The notes beneath the pieces are model-generated. The model was not told where the DNA came from. It saw only the letters and a program-made list of their open reading frames with translations, and searched no databases. A program made the position numbers and the translations under genes. Below are positions 39,198 to 46,956 of a stretch of 64,000 nt of DNA, one piece after another (the first letter of the stretch is position 1; every line of letters begins with the position of its first letter). Source of the DNA: Streptomyces violaceusniger Tu 4113 (GTDB lineage: Bacteria; Actinomycetota; Actinomycetes; Streptomycetales; Streptomycetaceae); contig NC_015952.1 in the NCBI RefSeq assembly GCF_000147815.2, positions 62,001-126,000 on the forward strand, in the 5' to 3' direction.

Positions 39198-39752
39198 ATG
39201 CCTGATGACCCGGTGGTCCGGCCGCCGTCCGTGTTCGACGCTGAAGACCTGGTCGACGCCGTCACCGACCTGTGCTCGCGGGTCGGCGCGCACAGTGTCG
39301 AGATCGGCTACAGCCTGCGCTCGGGCCAGGAGTCCGGACCGGCTGACTGGTACGCATACGCCGCCTACTACGGCGGGGCGATCAGCGAGCGGGGCCACCC
39401 GTCACCGGCCGCCGCCTGCTACGCGCTCGCCTGCCGCCTGGTCGCCGGGGTGCACTGCGCCTGCCGTCTTCCTGTCGCGCTCGACCCGGGCCGTACGCCG
39501 GGGCTGACGCGGCCGTGGGCGGCCGGGGAGCAGTGGGGCATCAGCGAGGCGCGCGAGGCTGGTTGGTGCCTGTGGGAGCCGTACATGAAGCGGTGGCGGG
39601 CGGGGTGCGGGATGCTGCCGTTCGAGGTGCCCGGGTCGGCCGTCGCCGAGCTGCCAGCGGCGGCCGGTGATGCGTCTGAGGGGGGCACTCCGGCGCTTCT
39701 GCTTCGAGGTGCCCGGGTCGGCCGTCGCCGAGCTGCCAGCGGCGGCCGGTGA
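39198..39752 (+). CDS. Hypothetical protein with 3' end altered by tandem repeats, 184 aa
   Basis: ATG 39198 follows CCAGGAGCCCGCC. The protein is mixed alpha/beta with several cysteines (LACRLVAGVHCACRL). The last 40 residues are coded by the first unit of a triple 82-bp repeat. Because 82 is not a multiple of three, the frame shifts on entering unit 2 and ends after RGARVGRRRAASGGR. With a single unit the frame would end ...TPALLP with TGA at the ATGA where an in-frame start of the next gene lies. So the present C-terminus is probably a product of recent duplication. Confidence 0.72.
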   Translation: MPDDPVVRPPSVFDAEDLVDAVTDLCSRVGAHSVEIGYSLRSGQESGPADWYAYAAYYGGAISERGHPSPAAACYALACRLVAGVHCACRLPVALDPGRTPGLTRPWAAGEQWGISEAREAGWCLWEPYMKRWRAGCGMLPFEVPGSAVAELPAAAGDASEGGTPALLLRGARVGRRRAASGGR

Positions 39753-39866
39753 TGCGTCTGAGGGGGGCACTCCGGCGCTTCTGCTTCGAGGTGCCCGGGT
39801 CGGCCGTCGCCGAGCTGCCAGCGGCGGCCGGTGATGCGTCTGAGGGGGGCACTCCGGCGCTTCTGC
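39621..39866 (+). repeat. Perfect triple 82-bp tandem repeat
   Basis: Units 39621-39702, 39703-39784 and 39785-39866 are identical. The unit starts TTCGAGGTGCCCGGGTCGGC and ends GGCGCTTCTGC. Perfect identity points to recent slippage or recombination, or to an assembly artefact. Confidence 0.95.
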
Positions 39867-39936
39867 CATGACGACCGCCTCCCCGGCGTGCATGCTGGGT
39901 CACTCAGATCACGGATCATCCGAAAGTAGGAGACCC

Positions 39937-40185
39937 ATGGCCAGCGAGCTGACCGGCGAGGAGTGGCCGCGGCCATCGCGTCGCCGTGGCGAGACGGGGC
40001 GTCAGGAAAAGGCGGACATCGGCCGCCGCCTGAAGAAGCGGTACGACAACGGGATGAGCCTGCGTCAGCTTGCCGACCTGACCGGCTACAGCTACGGCTA
40101 CGTCCACACGTGCCTGGCCCATGCCGGGGTGACAATGCGGGACCGGGGCTCGAACAAGTTTCCTGGACGCGTCCTGTCCATGTAG
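39937..40185 (+). CDS. Small helix-turn-helix protein, 82 aa
   Basis: ATG 39937 follows AAGTAGGAGACCC; ATG 39868 is an alternative placed exactly at the ancestral stop of the repeat-bearing gene. The sequence RRLKKRYDNGMSLRQLADLTGYSYGYVHTCL is a helix-turn-helix of the type that begins Mor/transposase-like DNA-binding domains. Near-identical small proteins are, as I recall, widespread in Streptomyces genomes. It likely binds DNA as a regulator. Confidence 0.8.
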   Translation: MASELTGEEWPRPSRRRGETGRQEKADIGRRLKKRYDNGMSLRQLADLTGYSYGYVHTCLAHAGVTMRDRGSNKFPGRVLSM

Positions 40186-40227
40186 GGGCCCGGGGGCCTG
40201 CGTTGGAGAACCGACACGCCAAGCAGA

Positions 40228-40255
40228 AGCCCGGCCCCCTTTCGGGGACCGGGCT
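40228..40255 (+). terminator. Terminator, copy 1 of a duplicated cassette
   Basis: AGCCCGGCCCCC TTTC GGGGACCGGGCT, then CTGTT. The surrounding AAGCAGAA and CTCTGTTC are repeated at 40441-40480. Confidence 0.75.
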
Positions 40256-40319
40256 CTGTTCGCCCGATCAGGTGACTCTTCGAATTGGTAATCGATCGCC
40301 TGATCCATTGCCTAAGCTA

Positions 40320-40353
40320 ATTGCGGGCGGGAGAACACGTCCCTGCCCGCAAT
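40320..40353. terminator. Hairpin ATTGCGGGC...GCCCGCAAT
   Basis: ATTGCGGGC pairs with GCCCGCAAT with extra GGG/CCC pairing inside. It is flanked by AT-richer DNA (CTAAGCTA, ATATGTGTGATTTGTG), which is unusual here and may mark a promoter or a replicator element next to the gene at 40714. Confidence 0.55.
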
Positions 40354-40450
40354 ATGTGTGATTTGTGACCCGCGTCTCTGAATGAAAGTCAGAGGCATGG
40401 CCACGATCGCAGTGATCGCCGGTATAAACTCACCGAACCGCAAGCAGAAA

Positions 40451-40474
40451 CCCGGCCCCCTTTCGGGGGCCGGG
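40451..40474 (+). terminator. Terminator, copy 2 of a duplicated cassette
   Basis: CCCGGCCCCC TTTC? loop GGGGGCCGGG: a perfect 10-bp stem with a 4-base loop. It shares AAGCAGAA and GGGCTCTGT with the copy 223 bp upstream. Confidence 0.75.
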
Positions 40475-40713
40475 CTCTGTCCACCGGGTCAGACGCTCTT
40501 CTTCTTGGCAGTCGGAGCACGCCTGACCCTCTACCTAAGCGAACCGCGGATCGCGGGGCTGGCAGGCCCCTTGCCGCATCGGGCTCCCCTTCCGCCTTCA
40601 ACGGATGGGCTTGCTTCCCGCACTGCACGCTGTGGGCACTACTCTACCGTGCCCCCGCGTGCCGGCGTGAGTCCGAAGCGACATTGGTCCCTGGTTCGCA
40701 GGAGTACGAACCA

Positions 40714-42141
40714 TTGGATACCAGGAAAAATCGGGCAACAAACGCAGTTGAAGAACTGCCCGGGGCACGTGGCATTCGTCACACGAGTAGCCGAATCGGC
40801 TTTCTCGCCGCCCTTCCCCCCCTGAGCCCTCGCATTCAGCGCCTCCTCATCGAGGGCGATACCGAAGGGGCCTACCCCTCGGATACCACGCAGCGCGGAG
40901 GAACCACCAGTAACACGGCCGCCCACGCCTGGCGAATCACTCGTGCGGTTGCCGCCGACGCCGCACGGGCCGGGTGGCGCCGGGACCAGTTCGTGGACGC
41001 CATGCTCCTCATCGGCTCCCACAAGGCCGGGGACCACGCCCGGCGCATGGACGCCCGCCGACCGCACGAAGGCCGCGAATGGCTCACCCGGGCCTTCAAC
41101 GGCGCCTCCGAGTACGTGGCCACCGGCGAGCGCATCGCCACCCGGCAGGACTTCTACGTCTCCCTGGCAGCCCTCCGCGGCCGGGTCGAGGTCGCTCCCT
41201 GGAAGGGCACCGCGGGCAAGACCGACTTGAAGAACATGCTCGCCCGCCTGGCCATCTGCGAGCAGTCCGGCGACTGGGACCACACCGTCAGCGAACGCGA
41301 CCTCGCCGAGCGCATGGGGTGCAGCCGGGAAGCGGTACGCCGGTCCAACTCCCGCCTCAAGGACGCCGGGCGCATCCGGCAACTGGACCGGGGAGACCAC
41401 CGCAACGGGGCCCGCTGGATGCTCATTCTCCACGTCTCACGGGTCTCACAGGCGGTCTCACCTACGGTCTCATCTGGGGAGTCTCACGACGAGACCACTC
41501 CCCAAGGGCCTCTGGCTGGGGGGGCCATGAGTGGCCTCACGGTGAGACTCCCCCGGCAGGAGCCCAACATCGACGCCCGCACCGCCACCCGCCTCATGTC
41601 CGAAGACGCCTTCGCTCACCTGGGACTCGGCGGCTCCGGCCTCGCGGTCGTCTCCGCCCTCGCCGAACGCAACGGGCAGAGCGCCGCCGAACTGGTCGGC
41701 ACCGCCTCCATCTCCCGCCCCACGGCCTTCCGCCAGCTCAAGAAGCTCGCAGAACTCGGCCTGGTGCAGAAGACGGCCGAGCTGTACTACCTCACCGAGA
41801 AGGCCACCGAAGGCGCAGGTCAGATCACCGAGGAGTGCACCGAGCCCGTTCAGGACTGGGAGCAGGCCGCTCAACGCCTGGGCACCGCGGGCAGCGGCCA
41901 GCGCCGCCGCGACCGGCACGACCGCGAGCGCAGGCACTGGGAGACCACCCAGGAACGCCTGGCCGAACGCCGCCGCCCCGCGACCCCCGCGCCCAACCCC
42001 CGGCTCGTCCCGCAGGAGTTGGTCCGGCCCGACGGAACCGTGATCGACTCCCGCACCGGCGAGATCACCGAATGGCGCGTGGCCAGCGACGGCGAACTCA
42101 TCCTGCCCGACCCCTGGGGCCCGGAGTGGGGCCCGGCGTGA
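40714..42141 (+). CDS. Putative replication or control protein with two helix-turn-helix domains, 475 aa
   Basis: The start is uncertain: TTG 40714 behind GCAGGAGTACGAACCA, with TTG 40684 as an alternative. Residues 150-220 contain TVSERDLAERMGCSREAVRRSNSRL..., a helix-turn-helix followed by a wing (RIRQLDRGDHRNGARWMLI). Around 320-370 a second one appears (SISRPTAFRQLKKLAELGLV). The C-terminus is charged and repetitive. Two DNA-binding domains of this type are seen in plasmid replication and partition proteins of actinobacteria. The long structured, AT-richer upstream region supports such a role, but no definitive family motif is visible. Confidence 0.62.
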   Translation: MDTRKNRATNAVEELPGARGIRHTSSRIGFLAALPPLSPRIQRLLIEGDTEGAYPSDTTQRGGTTSNTAAHAWRITRAVAADAARAGWRRDQFVDAMLLIGSHKAGDHARRMDARRPHEGREWLTRAFNGASEYVATGERIATRQDFYVSLAALRGRVEVAPWKGTAGKTDLKNMLARLAICEQSGDWDHTVSERDLAERMGCSREAVRRSNSRLKDAGRIRQLDRGDHRNGARWMLILHVSRVSQAVSPTVSSGESHDETTPQGPLAGGAMSGLTVRLPRQEPNIDARTATRLMSEDAFAHLGLGGSGLAVVSALAERNGQSAAELVGTASISRPTAFRQLKKLAELGLVQKTAELYYLTEKATEGAGQITEECTEPVQDWEQAAQRLGTAGSGQRRRDRHDRERRHWETTQERLAERRRPATPAPNPRLVPQELVRPDGTVIDSRTGEITEWRVASDGELILPDPWGPEWGPA

Positions 42142-42307
42142 CGTCAGCCCCCGGCAGACGGTTATCCCTGGCATGGACACCGCCCGCCGGAAAACCGGCC
42201 CCATAACCCGTTCCAGCGGACCGTGAAACACCGTCCGAGCCGCCCGTACAGGGCGCTACGCTGCTCCGACCGGCCGCTCACTCTCTGCGAAGGACTCGTC
42301 ACCCGAC

Positions 42308-42511
42308 ATGCTGCTCTCCGCCGGCAACACGCCCGCCAACGACATAGCACTCCTGCCCTGGTGGGCTCAGCTCCTGATCGGCGTCGCCCTGATCGTCGTC
42401 GCCGCCGCCATGCACCACTTCGGGAAGAAGATCGAATCCGACATCATGGACATGGCCTCCTTTCTGCTCGGCTGCGGCGGCCTGTACGCCCTCGTCACCG
42501 CCCTGTTCTGA
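42308..42511 (+). CDS. Small membrane protein, 67 aa
   Basis: ATG at 42308; a ribosome site (GCGAAGGACTCGTC) precedes it. Two membrane segments are clear: residues about 17-37 (WWAQLLIGVALIVVAAAMHH) and 50-66 (ASFLLGCGGLYALVTALF), joined by a polar loop. It is the first of the right-block small genes. Function unknown. Confidence 0.75.
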   Translation: MLLSAGNTPANDIALLPWWAQLLIGVALIVVAAAMHHFGKKIESDIMDMASFLLGCGGLYALVTALF

Positions 42512-42529
42512 ACCCCGAGGAGACCAGCC

Positions 42530-42925
42530 ATGACGCCTGCTCAGCCCCCCAAAAGTCCCCTTGAGGCGTCCCAGGACGCCAAACGAACACGCGGCCTCCA
42601 CACCGAAACCGCCGCCCTCACCGACAAAACCCGCAAACTGACCTCCGCCCGCTGGTACCCGTCCTGGCCCGGCGACCGCCCCACCGCCCACGTCCAGTGT
42701 CCGGGCCCCGAGGAAGACTGGGCCCACATGGAGGCCCTGTGCGCGCACCGCGCCTCCCTGCACGCCATGCAGGTCATCACCGGCTCCGTTACCCGGGCCC
42801 TGGACGGCCGTGAACCCCTCACCGCGCTCGTCGCGCTGAACCTGCTCCACGTGCCGGTGACCTCCAACGCCCAGGCGGCCCGCGACGCCGAGACGCTGGG
42901 AGCCCTCTTCGTGGAGCCCACATGA
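42530..42925 (+). CDS. Hypothetical protein, 131 aa
   Basis: GAGGAGACCAGCC precedes the ATG. The N-terminal 40 residues are charged (SPLEASQDAKRTRGLHTETA). The centre (EEDWAHMEALCAHRASLHAM) and the rest are helical. Not recognised. Ends in an ATGA overlap with the next gene. Confidence 0.74.
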   Translation: MTPAQPPKSPLEASQDAKRTRGLHTETAALTDKTRKLTSARWYPSWPGDRPTAHVQCPGPEEDWAHMEALCAHRASLHAMQVITGSVTRALDGREPLTALVALNLLHVPVTSNAQAARDAETLGALFVEPT

Positions 42926-43059
42926 TCGACAGCCCCCTGTGCGACGTCTACACCACCTACCTCGCCGCCCTCATCGCCGCCGAGCACCTGCTGATCTTCT
43001 GCCGGGCCCTGCTGCCGCTCCTGTGCGCAGCACTGCTCCTGAACAGGAAACTCGCGTGA
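42922..43059 (+). CDS. Very small membrane protein, 45 aa
   Basis: ATGA overlap upstream and GTGA overlap downstream confirm a coupled gene. The product is nearly all hydrophobic (YLAALIAAEHLLIFCRALLP, LLCAALLL), giving one long or two short membrane helices ending in RK. Function unknown. Confidence 0.66.
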   Translation: MIDSPLCDVYTTYLAALIAAEHLLIFCRALLPLLCAALLLNRKLA

Positions 43060-43568
43060 TCGAAGCCACTCCCATCTGCCCGCAGTACAGATTCACCGTC
43101 CCCGTCGCCCAGCTCAACCACGTCACCGCCTGCCACCGGTCCCTGCTGATGGAGGACGGGGTCCGGCCGGACACCCTGCCCCTGCCCCTGCCCGTTGTGC
43201 TCGCCCCGCCCGGCCAGCCCGTCCCGCGCATCCCCTTCGGCGTGATCGAAGACGTCGCGATCGGCTCGGGCCGGTTGTGGGCCTCCGGCGTCCTGCACAG
43301 CCAGGACGACATCGCCCTCCGGGACTGGGTGGGCGCCCTGCGCCTGGGCTCGGCTGCCTTCGCCCTGGACCTGGACCAGACCGAGAGCCAGACCATCAAC
43401 GCCGGTGACCGGCAGATCCGCGTCTTCACTCACTGGCGCCTGACCGGCCTGACCGTCCGCCTCGGCGCCCCGATCTGGACCGCGCCCGGCGACATCGACA
43501 TCAAGCCCATGACCAGCATGGAACGCCGCACCTGGCACCCCAAGACCCGTGAAACGGAGCCCCGGTGA
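43056..43568 (+). CDS. Hypothetical protein, 170 aa, faintly prohead-protease-like
   Basis: GTG overlaps the previous stop. The order of elements, RIPFGVIEDVAIGSGRLWASG, then WVGALRLGSAAFALDL, then WRLTGLTVRLGAP, resembles the layout of caudoviral prohead proteases (a beta core, a helix ending in S-x-G-F, and a late L-x-E-V-S strand). The sequence match is weak: SAAF replaces SIGF and no clear catalytic His is placed. No capsid or portal gene is nearby, so this remains a guess at fold level only. Confidence 0.6.
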   Translation: MIEATPICPQYRFTVPVAQLNHVTACHRSLLMEDGVRPDTLPLPLPVVLAPPGQPVPRIPFGVIEDVAIGSGRLWASGVLHSQDDIALRDWVGALRLGSAAFALDLDQTESQTINAGDRQIRVFTHWRLTGLTVRLGAPIWTAPGDIDIKPMTSMERRTWHPKTRETEPR

Positions 43569-43792
43569 CCACCGACACCACCACCCCCGGCACGCGCGAG
43601 GACCCCGCGCCGCGCGTCCTGCGGGCCGTCCCCGATCAGCCGCTGACCGGACGCCGCTGGCTCTCCTGGGACGCGTGGGTCCGACAGAACGAGCAGACCG
43701 CGGACTGCCCGGCCATGAACACCCCCGTCGAGACGATGATCTCCTCCAACGGCTACGGGCCTCGCGTGAGCGGCCGCCGCCGCGCCGGGTGA
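43565..43792 (+). CDS. Small hypothetical protein, 75 aa
   Basis: GTG overlap with the previous stop (GTGA). Basic, with RRWLSWDAWVRQNEQTADCPA in the centre and a Gly/Arg-rich end. Not recognised. A perfect terminator follows 16 bp after its stop. Confidence 0.68.
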   Translation: MTTDTTTPGTREDPAPRVLRAVPDQPLTGRRWLSWDAWVRQNEQTADCPAMNTPVETMISSNGYGPRVSGRRRAG

Positions 43793-43807
43793 TCAGCGGA
43801 CACGAAA

Positions 43808-43840
43808 ACGGCCCGCGCTCCTGGGAGGAGCGCGGGCCGT
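43808..43840. terminator. Bidirectional terminator
   Basis: ACGGCCCGCGCTCC pairs perfectly with GGAGCGCGGGCCGT across TGGGA, preceded by CGAAA. It ends the 42308-43792 group. Confidence 0.8.
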
Positions 43841-43945
43841 CGACCGGCCGCCATGACGGCCGGGAGGTCACGGCGGCGGTCTGAAGGGTGAGCAACAGGG
43901 CGCGACCGTGACACACACCATAGCCACCACCGAGGACGGTGCGGA

Positions 43946-44233
43946 ATGTTCTTCCTGCGGATGCCGGACGGCTTCATCCCCAAGGATTACGGCTGGGAAC
44001 GTCAGGATGACATCAGCGGCCCCCACCAGCAGCACCCCGGCTTCGGGGTCTGGCGCCGCAAGCGGCCCCCGTACGACGGGTTCGAGGCCCTGACGATCTG
44101 CGCCTTCGACGAGCCCACCGGCGCCCTCGGCGGGTGGTTCCACCCCCTGCCGATGCCCGAGCAGGAACCACTGGGGGAGTTGTGGCGCCGTCTGCGTGAC
44201 GACCCCCGGACCGCAGGCATGTCTACCGGATAG
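43946..44233 (+). CDS. Small hypothetical protein, 95 aa
   Basis: GAGGACGGTGCGGA lies before the ATG. The protein has many aromatic residues (GFGVWRRKRPPYDGFEAL, GGWFHPLPMPEQ) and a helical end (LGELWRRLRDDPRT). Not recognised. Its last codons read ATGTCTACCGGATAG, resembling the TGTCTACCGG operator, so control of the next gene may be embedded here. Confidence 0.66.
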   Translation: MFFLRMPDGFIPKDYGWERQDDISGPHQQHPGFGVWRRKRPPYDGFEALTICAFDEPTGALGGWFHPLPMPEQEPLGELWRRLRDDPRTAGMSTG

Positions 44234-44261
44234 TCACCGGCGTTCTGGAACAATCGCCGGC

Positions 44262-44597
44262 ATGAGCGAACCTGCCTACATACTGCCGCCGCCACCCGTG
44301 CTGAAGGTCCCCAAAGACGCCAAGCTCCTGTCCGCCGTCCCCGACGACGCGGACCCGCGCCTGCTCAGGATTCAGGCCCTGGAGAACTGGGCGCGCCTCT
44401 ACGAGGCCGAGGCCACCCGGCTTCTGGAGGAGCTGTGGCGCGAAGGCCGCTTCAGCGAAGACCAGCTCCGCGCCGCGACCGGCATGTCCCGCATGGGCAG
44501 CCGCAAGCGCGCCGATCCCGTGTACCGCGAGCGGGTCAACCAGCAGCGCCGCCGACGCAGGAAGAACCCGCCACCCGACCCCGGAGACAGCACGTGA
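44262..44597 (+). CDS. Small basic protein, 111 aa
   Basis: The ATG follows AACAATCGCCGGC; the ribosome site is weak. A proline-rich N-terminus is followed by a helical region (LENWARLYEAEATRLLEELWREG) and a putative helix-turn-helix-like FSEDQLRAATGMSRMGSRKR. The C-terminus is very basic (RVNQQRRRRRKNPP). It may bind DNA or RNA. Ends in a GTGA overlap. Confidence 0.68.
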   Translation: MSEPAYILPPPPVLKVPKDAKLLSAVPDDADPRLLRIQALENWARLYEAEATRLLEELWREGRFSEDQLRAATGMSRMGSRKRADPVYRERVNQQRRRRRKNPPPDPGDST

Positions 44598-45145
44598 GCA
44601 CCGAAGCCGCGGCTGTCGACGTACCCGGCCAGGACGTCGACAGCCTGATCACCACCGCGGACCAGCTCCGCGAATACCTCCACACCCATCCCACCCGTCA
44701 CGCACCGGCCCAGGACGGCCAGTGCGCGTGCGGGTGGCCCCACGTGCCGCCCGCCCTCCTCGGCGCCTTCCAGGAGAACAGCAGCTTCCCCACCCAGGAC
44801 CAGCACGCCGCGGCCGTCCTCGTCGGAGCCCTAGGGGACCTGCTTCCCTCCGACACCTCCGCACACGACGACACCGGCGCCCTGGTGCCCGTGCCGTGGC
44901 GCCCACTGGTCAGCCACCTGCGCGACGAGATCGACTTCCGCGACCGCAGCATCGACCCCCGCTTCGTCACCCTGATGAAGTGGTGCCTGGCCCAGGGCCA
45001 CGCGGACGTGCACACCCTCGCCCAGGTCACCGTGATGCACCCCGAGTACCTGTCCCGGCTCCTGGGCGCGCCCGCACCGGCCGCCGCCATCGAGGACGAA
45101 CCGGAACCCGAGGGCGGGGACGAGACACCGGGCTCCGCCCCGTGA
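44594..45145 (+). CDS. Hypothetical protein, 183 aa
   Basis: GTG overlap with the preceding stop. Contains CACGWPHVPPALLGAF (two Cys and a His near residue 37), a helical middle, and a C-terminal segment resembling a small helix-turn-helix (GHADVHTLAQVTVMHPEYLSRLL). Acidic tail. Not recognised. Ends in another GTGA overlap. Confidence 0.72.
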   Translation: MSTEAAAVDVPGQDVDSLITTADQLREYLHTHPTRHAPAQDGQCACGWPHVPPALLGAFQENSSFPTQDQHAAAVLVGALGDLLPSDTSAHDDTGALVPVPWRPLVSHLRDEIDFRDRSIDPRFVTLMKWCLAQGHADVHTLAQVTVMHPEYLSRLLGAPAPAAAIEDEPEPEGGDETPGSAP

Positions 45146-45378
45146 GCCCTGACCGCGCGTTCCGCTCCCTGTCCATGGTGATGTCCGCCGCCGTCGCCGT
45201 CCTGCTCTACGGGGTGGTGATGGTCGTCGTCGGCCTCATCACCGGCGGACGGCCACTGCCCTCCTCCTACCTGGTCGCCGCAGCCGTCGGCGCAGGAGTC
45301 GGCTACTGGAAGTCCGCCCGTATCCTCGCCCGCCGCCGCCCGACGAGGCCCGCACCGCAGGAGGAACCCCGCACGTGA
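45142..45378 (+). CDS. Small membrane protein, 78 aa
   Basis: GTGA overlap. Two membrane helices: residues about 12-32 (MVMSAAVAVLLYGVVMVVVG) and 42-58 (SYLVAAAVGAGVGYWK), then a basic tail (ARRRPTRPAP). Function unknown; position in a chain with soluble zinc-motif proteins suggests a membrane-associated complex. Confidence 0.75.
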   Translation: MSPDRAFRSLSMVMSAAVAVLLYGVVMVVVGLITGGRPLPSSYLVAAAVGAGVGYWKSARILARRRPTRPAPQEEPRT

Positions 45379-45728
45379 CCCACCGCCACCACACGCCCAG
45401 CGACGAGGAGCGGCACAGGCTGCGGGCCGCCGTCACCGCGGCCCCGCTGCTCGAACTCACCGAGATCACCGGCGTCGCCGGGGGCCGCGTCCTGCCGGTG
45501 ATGTCCGTCGGCATCCTGGACGAGCCCCACGTCCCTTACGTGCGCCTGACCAGCCAGGCCCTCTACCGGGTGCCGGAGCTGCTGCGGCCGTGGGCCGAGT
45601 CGTTCATCCGGGTGCACCTGAACAGCGAGAACCCTCCTGAGCTGCCCTGCTGGGTGGAGTTCGGCGTGAGCGACGGGCAGGCCGTGGCCGCGATGAGAGG
45701 CAGTACCCGTATCCTTCCGGCGAACTGA
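45375..45728 (+). CDS. Hypothetical protein, 117 aa
   Basis: GTGA overlap. An alpha/beta protein with a conspicuous GGRVLPVMSVGILDEPHVPY segment (about residues 36-55). A degraded copy of that segment and part of the C-terminus lies at about 46795-46945. Not recognised. Last gene of the 43946-45728 chain. Confidence 0.73.
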   Translation: MTHRHHTPSDEERHRLRAAVTAAPLLELTEITGVAGGRVLPVMSVGILDEPHVPYVRLTSQALYRVPELLRPWAESFIRVHLNSENPPELPCWVEFGVSDGQAVAAMRGSTRILPAN

Positions 45729-45879
45729 AGTCCGCCGAACGGGATATCGTGCTTGAGCGGCCCCGGATCGGCACCAGGTCGGCCGCGGAACAACCCTGTG
45801 AGGGCGTCTCCCACCTGCGGAGGCGCCATCTTCACGACTCCCCCACGACTGACCGAAACTCCCCACGTCAGGACCCACG

Positions 45880-46332
45880 ATGAGCGCTCAAGCGATCAAC
45901 TTCCTGTCCGACTCCATCAACGACAATCTCGCCGCCGCCCAGCTCCTCACCGACGACGTTGTTCCCACCGCCATGCGCCTGGTCTCCGAGCACGCCAAGG
46001 GCCTCGCCCTCACCGGCGACGCCATCCCGGATGCCTGTATGAGCGGCGCCGCCGACATCTACGAGCACTCCACCCGGAGCCTGTGCGTCCTCAAGGGCAG
46101 CGTGAACAGCTCCTCCTACGGCGCTTACTCCCGCCTCATCCTCATGCGCATCGCCGTGGCCGACAGCCTCACCCACCGCGCCGGACACAACTTCACCATC
46201 GCCAGCGCCCTCGGCCACTGCGCCTACCCCATCGGCGACGAACCGGCCCTGCGTGACCACGTCGCCCGGAACCAGGATCTCTACGACCGGATGGGTCACC
46301 TCGCCAACGAGGCCGCCACCGCCGCGAAGTGA
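45880..46332 (+). CDS. Hypothetical helical protein, 150 aa
   Basis: CAGGACCCACG precedes the ATG. The protein is nearly all helical (INFLSDSINDNLAAAQLLTD, YSRLILMRIAVADSLTHRAG) and its codon use is less extreme than its neighbours'. Not recognised. The stop overlaps the next GTG. Confidence 0.75.
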   Translation: MSAQAINFLSDSINDNLAAAQLLTDDVVPTAMRLVSEHAKGLALTGDAIPDACMSGAADIYEHSTRSLCVLKGSVNSSSYGAYSRLILMRIAVADSLTHRAGHNFTIASALGHCAYPIGDEPALRDHVARNQDLYDRMGHLANEAATAAK

Positions 46333-46670
46333 GGGACGGCCCCGCGATGGGTTGTCCCGCCTCCACCGTCCTCACCGAAACCGACTCCGCCCGGTACGCG
46401 GCCCTGCCGAACTCCGTGTACGAAACCAGCGAAGAGCAGTGGTGCGCGCTGTCCCCGGGCCACGACGGGGAACACGCCGCCGAAGTCCAGTCCGCCGTGT
46501 TCTCCGACCGCTCCTACTGGATGTTCTGGAACGACGGCGAACCGGGCTACCGCATCCTCCTGCTGCCCAACTGCCCGGTCACCTGCCGCCGCGCCGACCA
46601 CACCACCGCTCTGTGCCTGCTGTACGCCGGTCACGGGGGCGCACACGACTGGATCGACCAGAAGGGCTGA
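46329..46670 (+). CDS. Cys/His small protein, 113 aa
   Basis: GTG 46329 overlaps the previous stop; ATG 46347 is an alternative. It carries the pattern C-x(4)-GHxGxH twice: CALSPGHDGEH near residue 39 and CLLYAGHGGAH near 96, with CPVTCRRADH between. These probably bind metal ions. Similar short Cys/His signatures are seen in several other products of the window. Confidence 0.72.
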   Translation: MRDGPAMGCPASTVLTETDSARYAALPNSVYETSEEQWCALSPGHDGEHAAEVQSAVFSDRSYWMFWNDGEPGYRILLLPNCPVTCRRADHTTALCLLYAGHGGAHDWIDQKG

Positions 46671-46739
46671 CCACCCGCCGAAGACGGCTCAGGGCCGACG
46701 CCGGCGACGGCAGCAGCCCTGCCGGACCCCCTACTACCC

Positions 46740-46774
46740 AAAACGGCCTGCCCCCGATGGGGGCAGGCCGTTTT
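46740..46774. terminator. Perfect bidirectional terminator
   Basis: AAAACGGCCTGCCCCC pairs with GGGGGCAGGCCGTTTT around GAT, giving A- and T-runs on both sides. It separates rightward genes from the leftward XRE-TPR gene. Confidence 0.9.
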
Positions 46775-46794
46775 GCCGTCAGAAGATCACACGG

Positions 46795-46945
46795 CGGCGG
46801 TGCGGGCCGCGTCCTGCCGGTGATGTGCGTCGGCATCCCGGACGGGGCCAACGTCCTGGTGCTCTTTCATCCGCTGGGGCACACCGCTCATCCAGCGGTT
46901 CGTGCGCGGAAACAACCGAGGAGCCTTCCTGCGGAGCCGACCTCG
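46795..46945 (+). pseudogene. Degraded partial copy of the 45375-45728 gene
   Basis: GGCCGCGTCCTGCCGGTGAT here is identical to the segment at 45482 and is followed by GTCGGCATCC in both. Further on the similarity becomes patchy and out of frame. It has no start and lies on top of the 3' end region of the reverse regulator gene. It is best read as a remnant of duplication. Confidence 0.5.
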
Positions 46946-46956
46946 CGCCGCCGCCA

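Larger units (their letters stand above)
40186..40713. other. Non-coding region upstream of the candidate replication/control gene
   Basis: 528 bp without a credible gene. It holds two copies of a terminator cassette (about 40221-40260 and 40441-40480), the 40320-40353 hairpin, an ATCAGG/CCTGAT inverted pair (40268/40300) and relatively AT-rich tracts (40380-40440, 40620-40680). It could contain a second origin-like or control site. Confidence 0.55.
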
